From Asterias rubens (lineage: Eukaryota > Echinodermata > Asteroidea > Forcipulatida > Asteriidae): DNA of 64,000 nt. Where the stretch lies: NCBI RefSeq assembly GCF_902459465.1, contig NC_047063.1, forward strand, positions 15,995,343-16,059,342, written 5' to 3'. The translations under genes were made by a program, and so were the position numbers. This document shows, piece after piece, positions 34,707-47,514 of the stretch (positions are counted from its first letter, which is position 1; each line of letters opens with the position of its first letter). Under the pieces are notes generated by a model. The model was not told the origin of the DNA, did not search any database, and saw only the letters and a program-made list of their open reading frames with translations.

Positions 34707-36440
34707 GCATGACCACTCAGATTGATGACCCTAGTTAATGACTGCATCTATGATTGACTTTTTCACAGTCACGACCGCGGGGAATATGGTAGCCACGCAT
34801 AACACATTTTGTTTAAAAACCCACGTGGAGATAAATTTCTTTCTGACATTTAAAAGAGAATCCACTTATAAGTGCCTGAAGAGAGGTGCAGCCAGTAACA
34901 GTTTACCTTTTAGTCAGACGTGATTGTCTGCCAAACTACTCTGAATTTTTGATGACAGAGGCAAGTTTGGGACTTTCTGTTGTGTACATTGTACATGTAT
35001 TGATATTGGTAACAGAATAATATGGTAATTAAAATACTTGCAAGTGAAATCAGCATTACATGTATATAGCATGATTACTTATAATATACATGTACCTACT
35101 TATGTAAATGTATATGTTAGGTGTAGTTAATCTTGAGCGATCTCCTTTATAGCCGAGATGGTCGAGTTACATAAACATGTGAACCCTCTTGTAAAAACAG
35201 TTATACATGAACAATGCTGACAACGGCAATACATTGAGCTACATGGATACGATTTCCAATGTTCATTTTGAACCCAACAGGGCAACCCAAAGACGTTTTT
35301 ACAATGATTCTCGTTCTTCCTTAGTCAGCATTTTCATGATTGCTTACGTTGCACCATAGCGCAGTAAACAATGCGCAGTAAGGACATTTTGTCAGCATAC
35401 GCTTTCGTAGTCATGTAATATGTATGCCTGTAAATGGCTTTGGATGCTTATGAATAAAACAATCAAAGGGAATACAGTATTTGTTGATTTTGATGCAAAA
35501 TTTATTTAAGATGAAATCTATTTGATCTAAGGAATTTGTTTTGCAGCGGCCAGCCGCGCTCAGAGCCATGGCTGTGGACATGCTCCGATGTGCGGGAAGT
35601 TGCTGTTTGCGGCTTTGCATTGTAAGATGATTTTTTTAGTAGGCACCAACGATAATTTTTAAATTTCATCAACGTACAAAGATTACTCATCACTACATTG
35701 TCAATACAAAACAAAGTCAAGATAGTTGAGAAATCATGAAGAATAAAGTTTACAATTCAGCAAGACAACATTCTTGGTTGGGTTAGGCAAGGTATTTGTA
35801 CCCAGACCTCATCGCAGGTAAACAAAGAAAAGTGACTGTCATTCAAGCACAGTTAAATGAAATACAGCAAAATTATTCAGTATAAATCTTGGCAGAGTAA
35901 GAAGCGAAGAGGATGTTTTCAGACGTTTTAATATGGCGAAAACGAGATAGTTTACCGGAGTCCAGTTTTTAAACGCTTAAAAGCGTTCCAGAAAGTAATT
36001 ACACCACGTTGAACAAAGGCTTGTTTTGTACAATGATGTGGTTTTAAAACAAACACAAAAAAATTAATATTTAGTTCAGGCTTTGAGTATGAAAGAATGA
36101 ATGAACGAATGAATGAATGATGCAGTGGTGATGGGAAGGAAGTAACTCGTTGAACAATTTAATTTTCCGATATAGCACTTTAAAAACTTGCCAAAAAGCT
36201 GCCGTCAGCAAATATCGATAATAAATATTGGCCCTTGAAAATATGACACCTTCGTCTACACAGTTGTGGATGCCGAGATAAAAAGATACAGTCAATAAAC
36301 GAACATCATGTAGGCCATGTCATTCATCACAATATGTATAGGTCGACATGTCATCGCTTGGATTACACCCACTGTCTTCTAATTAACACTCGTCACTATT
36401 TTTTAACTCGACCCATGAAGGGTCTCGGCATTTATTAGAT

Positions 36441-36784
36441 TTAAAGGTACTGGATACTATTGTTAATCACTAAAAATAATTGCATACAAACTTACTTGGT
36501 AACGTGTAATGGGAGCTGTTGATAGTAAAAAACATTGTGAGAAACAGCTCCCTCAGAAGTAACGTAGTTTTTTAGAAAGGGATTTAATATTAAAAGACTT
36601 CGGGCTTTTGTATCTGATAGCACACAAAGTTGTGCACAAAATGTTTTTTCTTTCATTATTCTCTCGCAACTTCCATGACCAATGAGTAAAAATTATAACA
36701 GATTTGTTATTATGCATGTTAGGATACACTAAGTGAGAACACTGGTCTTTGACAATATATCAAAGGTGTCCAGTGTCTTTAAAG
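36441..36784 (+). mobile_element. TTAA-flanked MITE, 36.4 kb copy
   Basis: Left end ttaaaggtactggatactat, right end ggtgtccagtgtctttaaa. It lacks the GAGACCTCA hairpin and resembles the deleted copy at 17102. Confidence 0.72.
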
Positions 36785-39236
36785 GGGAAAATGACATGAA
36801 TTTAAGAAGATGCCCTCACTCATTCTCATCTGTATCTCTCATCTCGCCGGCCGTCGTCTGCTGGTCGTGGCCTCCTCATTCAATTATCGAAGCGTCTGAG
36901 ATTTGACTCCAAGATTATGGCTTACTTTTGGTGTTCATCTGAAAAACAAGGGGGAATGGTTTTCAATTAATAGTTTTCATTTAAAATGTGATATTTCTTG
37001 TAATAATATGTATATGCCCTATAATTACACACATTCATGCGATACCTTCGTTAAAAATTAAAAACAATGTTGTCAAAAAATGGAAAGGGATTCGAATGTT
37101 TTTCCCGTAACGGGAAAAAATAAAGTGCGCGAATCAATTCAGTCTGAAAATGTTTGGCATTTCACTGACAAAATAATAAAAAAATATAGATATTGGTTTG
37201 TTTTAAATAAATCAATTGAAAAATATTTTGTGCATATATATATATATTTGTTTTTAAAAGTGCATTTTTAGCCTCTTCCATTCTCTTAGGAAAGTTTTAC
37301 GAAACAATACGTCATCTTGAGATCCATGGTGGGACAAATGTAATGCTGTGACACTTGATTCGGGTAAACTTATATGTATACACACAAAAAAAAACCAGTA
37401 AGTGCATTGCTATGTCTCTTGCACGATATCTTAAAACGGCTTATTGTGAAAATTTCGAAGAATAAATTAAAATTAATTAAACCAATGAGTAAATTTTAAA
37501 GACTATCACAACCAACCCGCTTGGGTTCTGGTTGAAACAGAGGAAGAAAAGCAAATTGAAGCCAACCAAGATTATATATGCAAAATAATACAAACTAATT
37601 AAAAAACAACATCTGACATATACATGTACAAGGTATTTTTTAGTGGTAACCGTTTTAACTACGAAATTCACACCTAAACATTCAATACAGTTCGCATCCT
37701 CAATATTCAATAAATCAAGGAGAGTTACCAAAATTGAATTTATGTGCTTCTGGATCATCAATTCCTTTGACTAAACTAAACATCATTTTGACCAAGTGCT
37801 TTGCAATTAATTTCAAACACTAAAACCACCCACAGGGTTTTCTTCATAAACATAATTTAAAAGAACTTACGATTCGCCGAGATTACGTCTCCTCTGTGCC
37901 TCACCATATCCAATACACATCTTTGCGCAGCATGCAAAAGGAAGAACTCTGGTTGCCTATTCTACCTTCACACACACCTCACCGTACCGACTTCAAAAAC
38001 GGGCAATCACTTTGTTCACTCATCGTGCACAACATTCCCAAGACATTCCTAAGACATTCCTGAGGGACTACGCCCACAGAACAAAAGAAACATACCTTAG
38101 CAATTTATGTCTTTGTACTTAGTACTGCTGCACCTGCCAAAACTATTTTACATTTTAAGCTCGCAATCTACATGTAGCAATTGCACAGTAACAAATCATG
38201 GGCCCATCAGTTTAATGGACAAAGAACGTACAAAATCAGTAACAATTTCAGTCAACTTCCATATTATGTTTAGCTGTGACAAACTCTCATTTTTAAAAAT
38301 TGCAAAAGCTCATTCTGAATTGCATCCAAAGCGAGGCTGGGATGTCGGTTGGTCAAATAAGTATATACCCTTCTTCGCAAAAGACTAAGGAGGAAACAAC
38401 ACTGCGAGGTATAACACATCACTGTGACAGAAGACCATTATAGTTCTTCATTCACAAACGGAACAAAAAATGGTTAACGAAAAATTGCACGTGTCATCGA
38501 ACTGACCATTCAACAACACTGTTACATAAAATGTCGAATGATTATTTCCATAGTGCCCTCTTTTGAAAATAATGTCGTGTAATGGAATCTGGAATAACTG
38601 CTGTCACTATGGTCGTCTTCCTGGCCTTCTTCATTGTGGATTTGAGCAGTCTTTAGTTTAAATTCGTATTTTGACAACTTGGAGCGGGACTATTTTTTCC
38701 ATTTCGGACTTCTTGGGTTTGGTTTTCGATGACAATTTTAAACACGGTTTGAAGTACTCAACATGACAACGTTTGGTTTGCTTTCTACAGTTGAATTCTG
38801 CAACAATCAGATCTTTTTTTTCATAATTTAATTCAGTAATAATAACAAATACCGCATAATAATTATCAGAGATCATAAAAACAACTTGCGTTTGTACAGG
38901 TTGCAACAGTAATTAATAATATACAAAGCTCAAAAATATATAGTTAAATTCCCAATGAAATTATGAGTAATAATATGTACACACCTTTGATTTAACACAC
39001 AAGCGATGCACCGTAATACATGTACATGGTCACTCATTGGATTGGTCAGAATGCATAACTTGTCGTCGCTTGAACATTGTTTCCAAAGATTCACCCTTAA
39101 ATATTCATTTGAGTGATGATATATATACCACACAATGAAAAGCAGCACAGATCATAATAAACAGAGACTTTGAAATGCAACCAGTTGTTGTGCATAAAGC
39201 GCAGGTAAACGTTTGTATTCGACTCATGACATTATG

Positions 39237-39594
39237 TTAAAGGAACACGTTGCCTTGGATCGGACGAGTTGGTCTACAAAAAGCGTTTGTAACCGTTTTT
39301 TATAAAATGCATATGGTTGAAAAGATGTTTTAAAAGTAGAATCGAATAATCCACACAAATTTGCCTCGAAATGGCGTGGTTTCCTTTTACTGTGCGAACT
39401 TAACACAAAATGGCCGACCGTGTTAGTCGACGAGGTAAGAGAAAAACCGTGCAATTTCGAGGCATGTTTGTGTTTGTGTCGATCATTGTATTCTACTTTT
39501 ACAACATCTTTTTACCCATATGCATTATATACCAAACGGTTACAAACGCTTTAAAAGACCAACTCGACCGATCCAACTCACTGTGTTCCTTTAA
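39237..39594. mobile_element. TTAA-flanked foldback element, 358 bp
   Basis: TTAA, then AGGAACACGTTGCCTTGGAT and GAGTTGGTCTACAAAAAGCG, is mirrored at the other end by cgctttaaaagaccaactc ... gtgttcctTTAA. The arms are roughly 175 bp and cover nearly the whole element. TTAA plus AGG termini suggest the same superfamily as the MITEs in this window, with unrelated ends. Confidence 0.78.
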
Positions 39595-39897
39595 CATTCT
39601 TAAAAGAGAAGCTAACAAAATGAAAGATATAATAACATTGACATTTAAGATGTTTATAGCTGTTGAACTCAGTACCGTAACTAGGGTAACCTTTTTCAGG
39701 GGCACAGTGGGTGACCATTATTTCTATGAGGGGCACTTCTGGCCAAGTTCTTTTTTCCTTTTAAACGAGCCCATTTTTCACTGCCCTTGTATTACTAGAT
39801 CTAATTGACTATTGTTTGTAAGTTAAACTAGAAATCAAATACATTGTCTTGTGTTTAAATGAAAAACATTAAAACTGTAATGAATATTTTATTGTTT

Positions 39898-39950
39898 GAG
39901 TTTCGATCATTTGGGCGGGATGGCTGAAAAGGCCAGCCCGTCTATAACAA
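39898..39950 (+). repeat. Short repeat shared with 62188-62240
   Basis: cgatcatttgggcgggatgg and the following ctgaaaaggccagcccgtct resemble cgatcccttgggcgggatgg and ctgaggaggccaaaccgtcc at 62188-62240. The origin is unknown. Confidence 0.45.
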
Positions 39951-39955
39951 AACTT

Positions 39956-40332
39956 TTAAAGGGAAGGTACACGATTGGTAATTACTCAAAACAAATATTA
40001 ACGTAAAAACTGACATTGTAACGAGCATTGGAGAGCTGTTGATAGTATAAAACATTGTGGGAAACGGCTCCCTCTGAAGTAACATAGTTTTTGAGAAAGA
40101 GGTAATTTCTCACTTAAATAATAAAAGACTTCTAGCTAGAAGTGTTTTATTCCTATCTAAAAGCACACAAATTCGTCCAACAAGGGTGTTTTTTCTTTCA
40201 TAATTTTCTCTCAACTCCGATGACCAATTAAGCTCAAAGTTTTACAGGTTTGTTATTTTATGCACATGTTGAGATACACCAAGTGAGGACACTGGTCTAG
40301 AACAATTACCTATAGTGTACCTTCCCTTTAAG
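39956..40332 (+). mobile_element. TTAA-flanked MITE, variant-end subfamily
   Basis: The interior matches the family, but both termini are replaced by AAAGGGAAGGTACACGATTG and its complement, so this copy represents a subfamily with its own paired ends. The interior resembles the 17102 and 36441 copies. Confidence 0.75.
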
Positions 40333-40780
40333 TTTCATGTTTGCTTATTTCATCGGTCACGAGTTGAAAGGGATTTCGTGTAATAAAGGTACCAACCTGA
40401 ACCTAAATGTGTAGTAATGAAACTTCGTGTCTAAAGCTATACCATCGAACACCTGGTCGCATATATACATATAGTCAAATTAAACGGCTTCACTTAATTG
40501 CCTGAAATAATTGTACAGACTTCAACATAATCTTTAGAAATGACATTGTGGTGTGTCTGAATAATGTAGTAGACATGCATCTGTTCAAATAAAGTGGTAT
40601 CCAATTTGCAATAAACGAAGTAGAGTGCTCTCCACGGTGGGCGAAACAATTGCTCTGATGAAATGTAAAGCTTACCACTCAATCAACAAATTCAGCCATG
40701 GATCAATGGTGACGTGTCAATGGCTTTTCCGGGATATTCAACTTTTGCAACTTAAGCGATAGCTTAAAATGATATTCAGC

Positions 40781-41147
40781 TTAAAGGCAATGGACAGTGG
40801 ATATATACTACTGGTAATTACTCAAAATTATTTTTAGCATAAAAACTTACTTGGTTACAAGGTACTGGAGAGCTGTTGATAGTATAAAACATCATGAGAA
40901 ACGGCTCACGCTGAAGTAACGCAGTTTTTGAGAAAGAAGCAACTTTCCACGAAATGTGATTTCGAGACCTCAGATTTTGAATTTGAGGTCTCGAAATCAA
41001 GCATCTAAAAGCACATGACTTCGTGTAACAAGGGTGTTTTTTTTTATCTCGCAACTTCGACGACCAATGAGCTCAAATTTACACAGGTTTGTTATTTTGT
41101 GCATATGTTGAGATACACCAAGTGAGAAGACTGGTCTTTGACAAACC
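40781..41147 (+). mobile_element. TTAA-flanked MITE, right end lost
   Basis: Starts ttaaaggcaatggacagtgg, keeps the GAGACCTCAGATTTTGAATT hairpin, and stops at ggtctttgaca without the terminal inverted repeat. Confidence 0.7.
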
Positions 41148-41966
41148 AAAACTGTCATCGGGACTATTCTCATGTGTTATTGGTGAATAGGCCTAGATAG
41201 CATTATAAACAGTTGATGTATATTAAGAGCATCCATTGAGAGCCATCCTACTTGCTTCTCATGGTTTGAACCTTTGAAGTGAACAGTAGACATAAATAAA
41301 ATTTACCCACTGACTTTTTTTTCTTGTTGAAAAAAGCCCCATCCCAAGAGTTTGGAAAGGAACAACACGACACATTCATCGTCAACCTGAAATCTGACAT
41401 TAGGCAAGAAATGTGTTGAACTGGGTCGCTTTGTGTTTGTTAATTATTTGGTCATTTTGTAAGATAACAGAAAGGTTCCTTGTGTCTATCACCCAAAAGA
41501 TTCACTGTTAAGGTAGTCCCTTCCAATGACAAACCACTGGTAAGAACTAGTATAAACTGTGACACTAAAAAGTGAAGACAAAAAAAATGAAAAATCACAA
41601 CAAGAACAGCTACATAAACAGGAATAACAACAGCAAGTTAGGCCTGTTTACCATCTGGCCCCACAGCCGAGTTTAAAAGGAGGTTTTTCCTGAACAGCTA
41701 CAAAAAACCTATACCAGAGGATTGAAAATAGTCACACTAGGTTTTCTTGACGTCATCCATACATCATGCACAATGCATGAAAGCCGACTGTCATGTTTTA
41801 GTAATGTTTGAGAAATGTATTCCAAGCAGCATTGCTTTCTACAGTAAATTAATTCCAATTGGTAATAGCAATTTCTTAAACGGTCAAGGTTGAAATGCCG
41901 ATAGACAAGCAGTACAATATTACTGTACAAGATGAAATTAAGGTTCTATTGTACATGATGACGTCA

Positions 41967-43757
41967 CTACGACAAACACTTTCCCGTTTCAGCACCGCTT
42001 CTCTCCATCTCCCTGACTTTACAGTACAACTTGGCGACGTAACACAGCGTACTGGACGCAATGATAGCAAATGAGATACCTACAATAAACTCAATGGCTA
42101 GTGGCGACACATAGGATGTGCAGATTAGCCTGAATGTTTCGTCATCCTTGATCAAAAACATGGAGATGTTTTCGAAGGCGGTGGGTGAGGCACACACAAT
42201 ACCCTTGTAGGATTCAACACCCTGTGCGTCCGTGTATACCATCCACGGGTGTTTCTTGGGCTTCGACATGGCCTCTCGCATCCACTTGATTCGGCAATCA
42301 CAGTGCCATGGGTTATCGTACAGTTTGACATCCACCAAGTTAGGCAGTTTAAAGGTCTCCTCTGAGACGGTGCTCAGGCGGTTGCTGTCCAGGAACAGAC
42401 CACGGAGATTCGTGCAACCTTGGAAGGCTTCTGGCGATATACGCGCTATGGAGTTCCTACTCAATCCTAAGTTCGTGAGTGTCGTCATGTTGCTGAACTG
42501 GTTCGTTATTCGCGTCAGATGGTTCCAGCGGAGATCTATTAGATCAATGGACAACAGGGGTCTAAAAGCCGACTTGGGTAGCTTGTCTAATATATTGCTA
42601 CTGAGGAATAGCTCCATGAGATAATCCAAGGCGATGAAGCTTTCGTTGTTAAGTCTACGTATTGAATTAAAACTAAGGTCGAGGCTTCCCAGGCTGGACC
42701 CCCTAAACACACCTGGAGGGAGCTCCTCGATAAAATTACCCGAGAGGTCCAGCGTCCAGATACTGTAGGAGTCAAAGAAATCTCCGTATTCCAAAGACGT
42801 TATTGCATTATTGTTGAGTTCCAGGAGTACTAGTCGGGTAAGCCTCATAAAACAAGCCTGTGGAATGCCCTGAATCGAGTTGAAGCTAAGATCCAGGTGC
42901 GTCAGGTAAGGAAATCTACCAAATTGCTCGCATGGGATCTCTGAGAGGTTGTTGTCACTCACCACAAGGCGCTCTACGTTTGACAAGAAGTCTGTACCGG
43001 CGGTCGTGAGTAGATTCTTACCCGCATCTGGGAACTCGTGATTGAGGGCAGAGCCTAGTTCAAGAACCCACACATTGGGCATGCTGCTCAGCCATCCTGG
43101 TGACACACGCTGGATCCTGTTATGGGTTAGATGCAGTTCCTCCAGTCGAGACAGGTTGCCAAACATCTCAGCCGACAGGGTACTTATGGAGTTGTTTGAG
43201 AGGTAAAGAATAGCAAGTTGCCACAACTGGGCAAAGACACCAACCGGAAGATCAATGATCCTGTTGCCATCGAGATCAAGAATCTGCAGTTGCGTCAGGT
43301 TAGCGAAGGTGGTCACCTCCAAGGAACTAATATGATTTGTGTGCAGGATGAGTTCCTTCAGTGACGTCATTCTCGACACTGGGGCGGGAACCCTCTCAAG
43401 GAAGTTAGTGTTCATGTCAAGACGTTTGAGTTTAGGCACATTGCTGAGGGCGTCATCCATCACTCTCCGTATGTTATCCCTAGCAAGCTTTAGCTTCCTG
43501 AGACTGCGCATTGTGGTGAAGGAAATCCTCTCCAAGACGGTGAAATTCTGGCCTATGAGTTGGAGGGTCCTGGTGGAGTAAGGAATCTCGGTTGGGACTT
43601 CAGTGAACATATTATCCAAGCAGGAGACCTCCCTGGTCCGTCTGTCACATCGACAGTATGCCATAAGGCATAGATGGGGCATGGTGACCTGTGCTGTTAC
43701 CAGATGGAGCGTCGCTAAGATGAGTAACGTCTTTTTACGTAACATTTCCATCCTCAT
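41967..43757 (-). CDS. Leucine-rich repeat type I membrane protein
   Basis: A single 596-codon frame from ATG 43757 to TAG 41967. The signal peptide is about 1-22. The LRRNT cysteines are at 30, 35, 37 and 46 (LCLMAYCRCDRR), followed by about 17 leucine-rich repeats of LxxLxLxxNxI type (LQILDLDGNRI, LTHLDLSFNSI, LGSLDLSFNSI). The repeat near SALNHEFPDAGKNLL is irregular. The LRRCT begins NPWHCDC (482-488) with partner cysteines 522 and 546. A membrane segment follows at about 551-574 (IVGISFAIIASSTL) and a 22-residue tail with no TIR or kinase domain. An extracellular ligand-binding or adhesion role is inferred from the architecture. A pyrimidine-rich tttgttcttcttgtttactag precedes the ATG directly, so a non-coding exon probably lies upstream and the coding part is one exon. 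Open frames on the other strand here are shadows. Confidence 0.92.
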   Translation of the reverse strand: MRMEMLRKKTLLILATLHLVTAQVTMPHLCLMAYCRCDRRTREVSCLDNMFTEVPTEIPYSTRTLQLIGQNFTVLERISFTTMRSLRKLKLARDNIRRVMDDALSNVPKLKRLDMNTNFLERVPAPVSRMTSLKELILHTNHISSLEVTTFANLTQLQILDLDGNRIIDLPVGVFAQLWQLAILYLSNNSISTLSAEMFGNLSRLEELHLTHNRIQRVSPGWLSSMPNVWVLELGSALNHEFPDAGKNLLTTAGTDFLSNVERLVVSDNNLSEIPCEQFGRFPYLTHLDLSFNSIQGIPQACFMRLTRLVLLELNNNAITSLEYGDFFDSYSIWTLDLSGNFIEELPPGVFRGSSLGSLDLSFNSIRRLNNESFIALDYLMELFLSSNILDKLPKSAFRPLLSIDLIDLRWNHLTRITNQFSNMTTLTNLGLSRNSIARISPEAFQGCTNLRGLFLDSNRLSTVSEETFKLPNLVDVKLYDNPWHCDCRIKWMREAMSKPKKHPWMVYTDAQGVESYKGIVCASPTAFENISMFLIKDDETFRLICTSYVSPLAIEFIVGISFAIIASSTLCYVAKLYCKVREMERSGAETGKCLS

Positions 43758-44100
43758 CTAGTAAACAAGAAGAACAAAATCGCATATTACAAATGGTCCA
43801 CAGTTCTACAAACCAGAGTATTATAAATATGTCGCTCAATTCTTGACCTGCTCTTAATTTTGCGGTATAGATGGGTTGCACATGACGTCAACACCGCCAT
43901 CTTTGATGACAAATAATGGAAAAGTGCACGCGTGTACGCGCTGCGCACAACTCTCATTCACTAGTAGCATAGACCTAATTTAAGATAGCATTTTTGAACA
44001 ACTGCGCATGTGCGCGCAAAGGACTGTGGGAAAAATTTGGCACCTCGCTCAAAAAAGTAAACAACGTTCAACGTTCGTACACGATCGATCGGTTTGCAAA
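43758..44100. promoter_or_regulatory. Region between the LRR gene and the divergent decayed gene
   Basis: 343 bp with a TGACGTCA-like CRE (catgacgtcaac), a GC-richer stretch (tgcgcatgtgcgcgc) and the CGCAAAGGACTGTGGGAAAA motif. The motif block is part of a repeat seen again at 48075-48160, so its promoter role is only suggested by position. Confidence 0.3.
43930..44055 (-). repeat. TTTCCCACA-TCCTTTGCG repeat, copy 1
   Basis: In reverse complement this reads tttcccacagtcctttgcgc ... tttttgaacaac/aaaatgctatct ... taggtctatgct. The same order (tttcccacaatcctttgcgg, tttttgctatctg, aaggtctatggt) is at 48075-48160 on the plus strand. It is either a mobile repeat or a shared promoter block. Confidence 0.55.
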
Positions 44101-46069
44101 ATGGATGTGGCAGGAGTGACCGAGAAAGAGCTGCTTGATAGAATAAATAGTCTGGCATAGACGAACTAAGGTAATCTTTAGCTAAAGTGAATGTGCCAAG
44201 ACACAGTAGTTAAAGACAAACTCCAAAGGCGACATTTTTTCGCGATAAAATAACTGTTTTTAGGTTTGCCCGTCTACGTCTTAGGGCGTCGGAAGACTGT
44301 CATTGACAAGGTCAATGGCGAGAAGTTGCAACACGGATCAGTGACCCTCCCGCAACCATCAGTCACCCTCGAGGGATCGGAAATAACAACCAAAACTTCC
44401 CACAAGTGACTCCGATTTGTGCTGATAAATACTTCGACAAAAGCATGGACGACCTCCATGACAAAAGTAAGACATTTTTTTCTGTTACAAAACAGAGAAA
44501 CATTGCCAAGGTCATGATGATCGAGGACTGTCATGACTGTTTTACAAAAAATAAAAACATTTCTTATTCCTGGTATAGACTAGAGTCTAGATATAGCTCT
44601 ATGGATAAAGCCCATCAATGGTTACATTGTCTTGATTCGATTGTATCTGTAATTGTATGCCACTAATCAGCAATGACGTGAACGTAAATAGAATAGCTTT
44701 CAATCATACATGGTAGTTGTACATTTTTAAAACTTTATGTGGCAGATGATACTTTTTCCTTATTTCTCACACCATCAACTTTTTAGGTCTACCACTGATA
44801 TGGTTCAAAATTAAAGTGACCAAAAGTGACTAAGTAATTGTGATTTATACTTATATTTATTAATATAAATCTATTTCTACCTCCATGGTTATACCGTAGA
44901 TCACGACATGACAAGTACGACAAGGTTCTGGTGTAGACTGTAGGTCCTAGCATACTTCTAGTTTCTAGAACTTATAAGTAGTCCTAGCATAAACATTTTT
45001 TTATCAAGGGTTCAGTTTATACAAGTTTGATGAACACGTATTGGACGAACATGATTCTGTGCATAATATAATTACATACTTTGTGCTTTGTTTTGTGCAT
45101 GTATTACAAAATTAATGATACTTTTAGTACACTGTACCATAAAGCATCAAGTTGTAAGCTTTATTGTTAGACCCTACTGGTACTGTAATAATGGAATGTT
45201 TGTTATGTCTATAATTTTATCACATGATATGAGACTATGAGTTTTTGTAGGTTTGTAATTCGAAAAGCAAGGACTAGGTCACATGAGCGAAACCCTTCTT
45301 AAGGTAGGAATTTGAAAAAAGAATATATTTTTTTTTTTTATTTTTTTTTTCAAATAAGTTTGATTTATTCAATAAAAAAAAATAGATTCTGCATTGGGCA
45401 TCCTCAAAAAATAAATCCTTTTGGTTTTACTTGGAAATTGTTACCAGTTAACTTTATTATTTTGGGGGCAACTATCCCAGTTAATACATTTTTGGTTATG
45501 ATAGACTAATAAAAAGCCATATTGAGAGGACTATTTATACAGTAACTCGCTTTTATATTCTTTATAAATAATAGGCTATATTTGTACATCTGTTAAACCT
45601 GATTCTAAACACATATATACTGATAGGTCTCATTTTGTAGTTTAAGTGGGTGAAAAGTCATTTCAAACCTTGCCATCAAAGAAGAAGTATTGTGAGCACT
45701 TAAATGTGATTCTCTGCAAACTCTGCATCTTCAAAATTTGGATTTAAATTAACAAGTAAGTAGACTGGCACTGTGGTCAGGTGGTTCAGGGCCCACTAAT
45801 AATGGGTTCAGTACTGCCAGAGGCAATTTATAATGTATTAAGCTGTCTCATGACTTCACAAAGCCAACATTAAAACAATTGATATTTATTAAGCTGCAGC
45901 CACCTTTGGCAAACACGTCATGCATGTCAGAGTCCTTGTTCACAAAAAGACTCTAGAAGAGGGGTCAGACTATCTGCTACACCCACAGGTTGGAATGGAA
46001 TCTAAAGATGACTGTGCCATGATAAAACTGCAGCTATGTATAAAACCTGTGACAAATTCTAGTTTGTGA
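44101..46069 (+). pseudogene. Possible decayed three-exon gene with LEM-like sequence
   Basis: ATG 44101 opens MDVAGVTEKELLDRINSLA and stops at 44160, but shifting by one base after SL continues GIDELR to a donor at 44170. After tgtttttag (44263) a frame reads LPVYVLGRRKTVIDKVNGEK and stops at 44409. A second frame of the same exon continues QNFPQVTPICADKYFDKSMD to a phase-1 donor at 44466. A third piece starts after gctgcag at 45900 in phase 1: TFGKHVMHVRVLVHKKTLEE, then GMESKDDCAMIKLQLC, stop 46067-46069. The order ELxxRIxxLGI...RRKTVIDKV resembles LEM/HeH-type helix-loop-helix domains. The frame breaks suggest a pseudogene; chance open frames are not excluded. Confidence 0.3.
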
Positions 46070-47514
46070 ATGCTATATCATGCATGTTGTGAATTTAACT
46101 CCCGGGGTTGGTGTGAAAACAATTGTTCACAATCTAACCAGCATCTGTAATTATTTGACCCATTTTATGGTGAGAGTTTAAAGGTTTCATTGATAACTGT
46201 GGGTACACATAATTTAACTCTCGCTGAAAATAAATCCAAACCTGTCACACTTTTTGTTCAATATATTTGTTTACAAACACTTTTTTATTTACAATTTCCA
46301 TCCTTTAATTTTTGTTCTTCAAATATTTAAATTGGTAATATAAACTTTATAACACACTTGGTATTTTCATGGCCCCTTAAAAACACTTACATTGCAGTTT
46401 ACTTCACTCAATTATTATCTACCCTTGTTTGCCTCAGGTATTGTTCATGTTGACTGTACTGAGGCGGTTAACTACAACCCTCTAGATCTTTGCAATTGCA
46501 ACCCTTGGTATTATTTAAATCTTTGCATTATGAAGTATTATTGTATGATTTAAGTAACCAGAATAAATGAAGCTTTAAACTCTTCAAGACAGTGGAAATG
46601 GACGTTTGGACAGTGTTATTGTTTGTATTGTACACTTCTACTTTCTCTGAGAATTGTAGCCTACAACCGCAGGCCGCCACGCACAGGCATATTTAGAAGC
46701 ACTTGCGATACCTTTAGGTGTTTTCAAAGCCCAACAGCCGACAGAACGCTTGCGTCACAGTTCACTTTGCAATTAACATTTATCTCTTCGTCGCCAATTT
46801 ACGTGTCATCAGTCAAAAATGGCCTCAAGAGCATGAAGACACACACACACAGTCACACACAGCCTTTAGTCAATTCAAAACACAAAACAACAGTACAGAT
46901 CACATCTTCGGAGTGAACACAGAACTGGGAGAATAACTGCTTCCAAAATGAGTGCTGTCACGAAGCATGTTGATGCACAAGTAATTATCTGAAAGATAAA
47001 GCAGACAAAAACTAAGGGAATAAATGAGTGGTTACAAGTTCTTAAAAAGGCGTTTAAAACGGGCAGGGTCATGGTCGTTCAGCCCTTGTTTCCTCTTTTA
47101 CGTATCTTATTTGATGACCTGACATGTGTTGCATTTTAATTACTGAGACAGTTTTCGGATGCATTGTGTGGTGTGTGCAAGATGTTTCTTGTTTTGCTTT
47201 CACACCCAGCGCGGCCAACTCACCAACATCGCCCGTAACGGTGAAACATCTAGCACCAAGACCAGCGCATATTATGCATCTAAACATATCCGAAAACAAC
47301 CGGTTATAAACAGCTCCAGCTGGTCTTTATCACTCGTGAACTTTAAACACCCCACCCCACGTGAAGCGCTCTCCACCACAACAGGAATGCAGTAACGAAA
47401 CGTATTGAGGTATTTATGAATGATCTTTTGCCTTGGAAATCATTACCAAACACTCTGCCCTGAAAGTCAGTCATGACTAATATGACTATGAGCTAATTAA
47501 TGAGCAGTATCGTT

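Larger units (their letters stand above)
33301..41966. other. Gene-poor stretch between the unrecognised gene and the LRR gene
   Basis: Apart from the MITEs, the foldback at 39237 and short homopolymers (G runs at 33488 and 34507), nothing gene-like was recognised. 33970-34230 has TGACGTCA sites near both ends and may be a further diverged repeat. All open frames are short and without recognisable motifs. Confidence 0.5.

Noticed and set aside
39410..39808. 132-codon plus frame MADRVSRRGK
   Set aside because: It starts in one arm of the TTAA foldback element and runs through the other arm; inverted-repeat content explains it.
42232..42624. Plus-strand 130-codon frame
   Set aside because: It is a shadow of the LRR gene on the minus strand.
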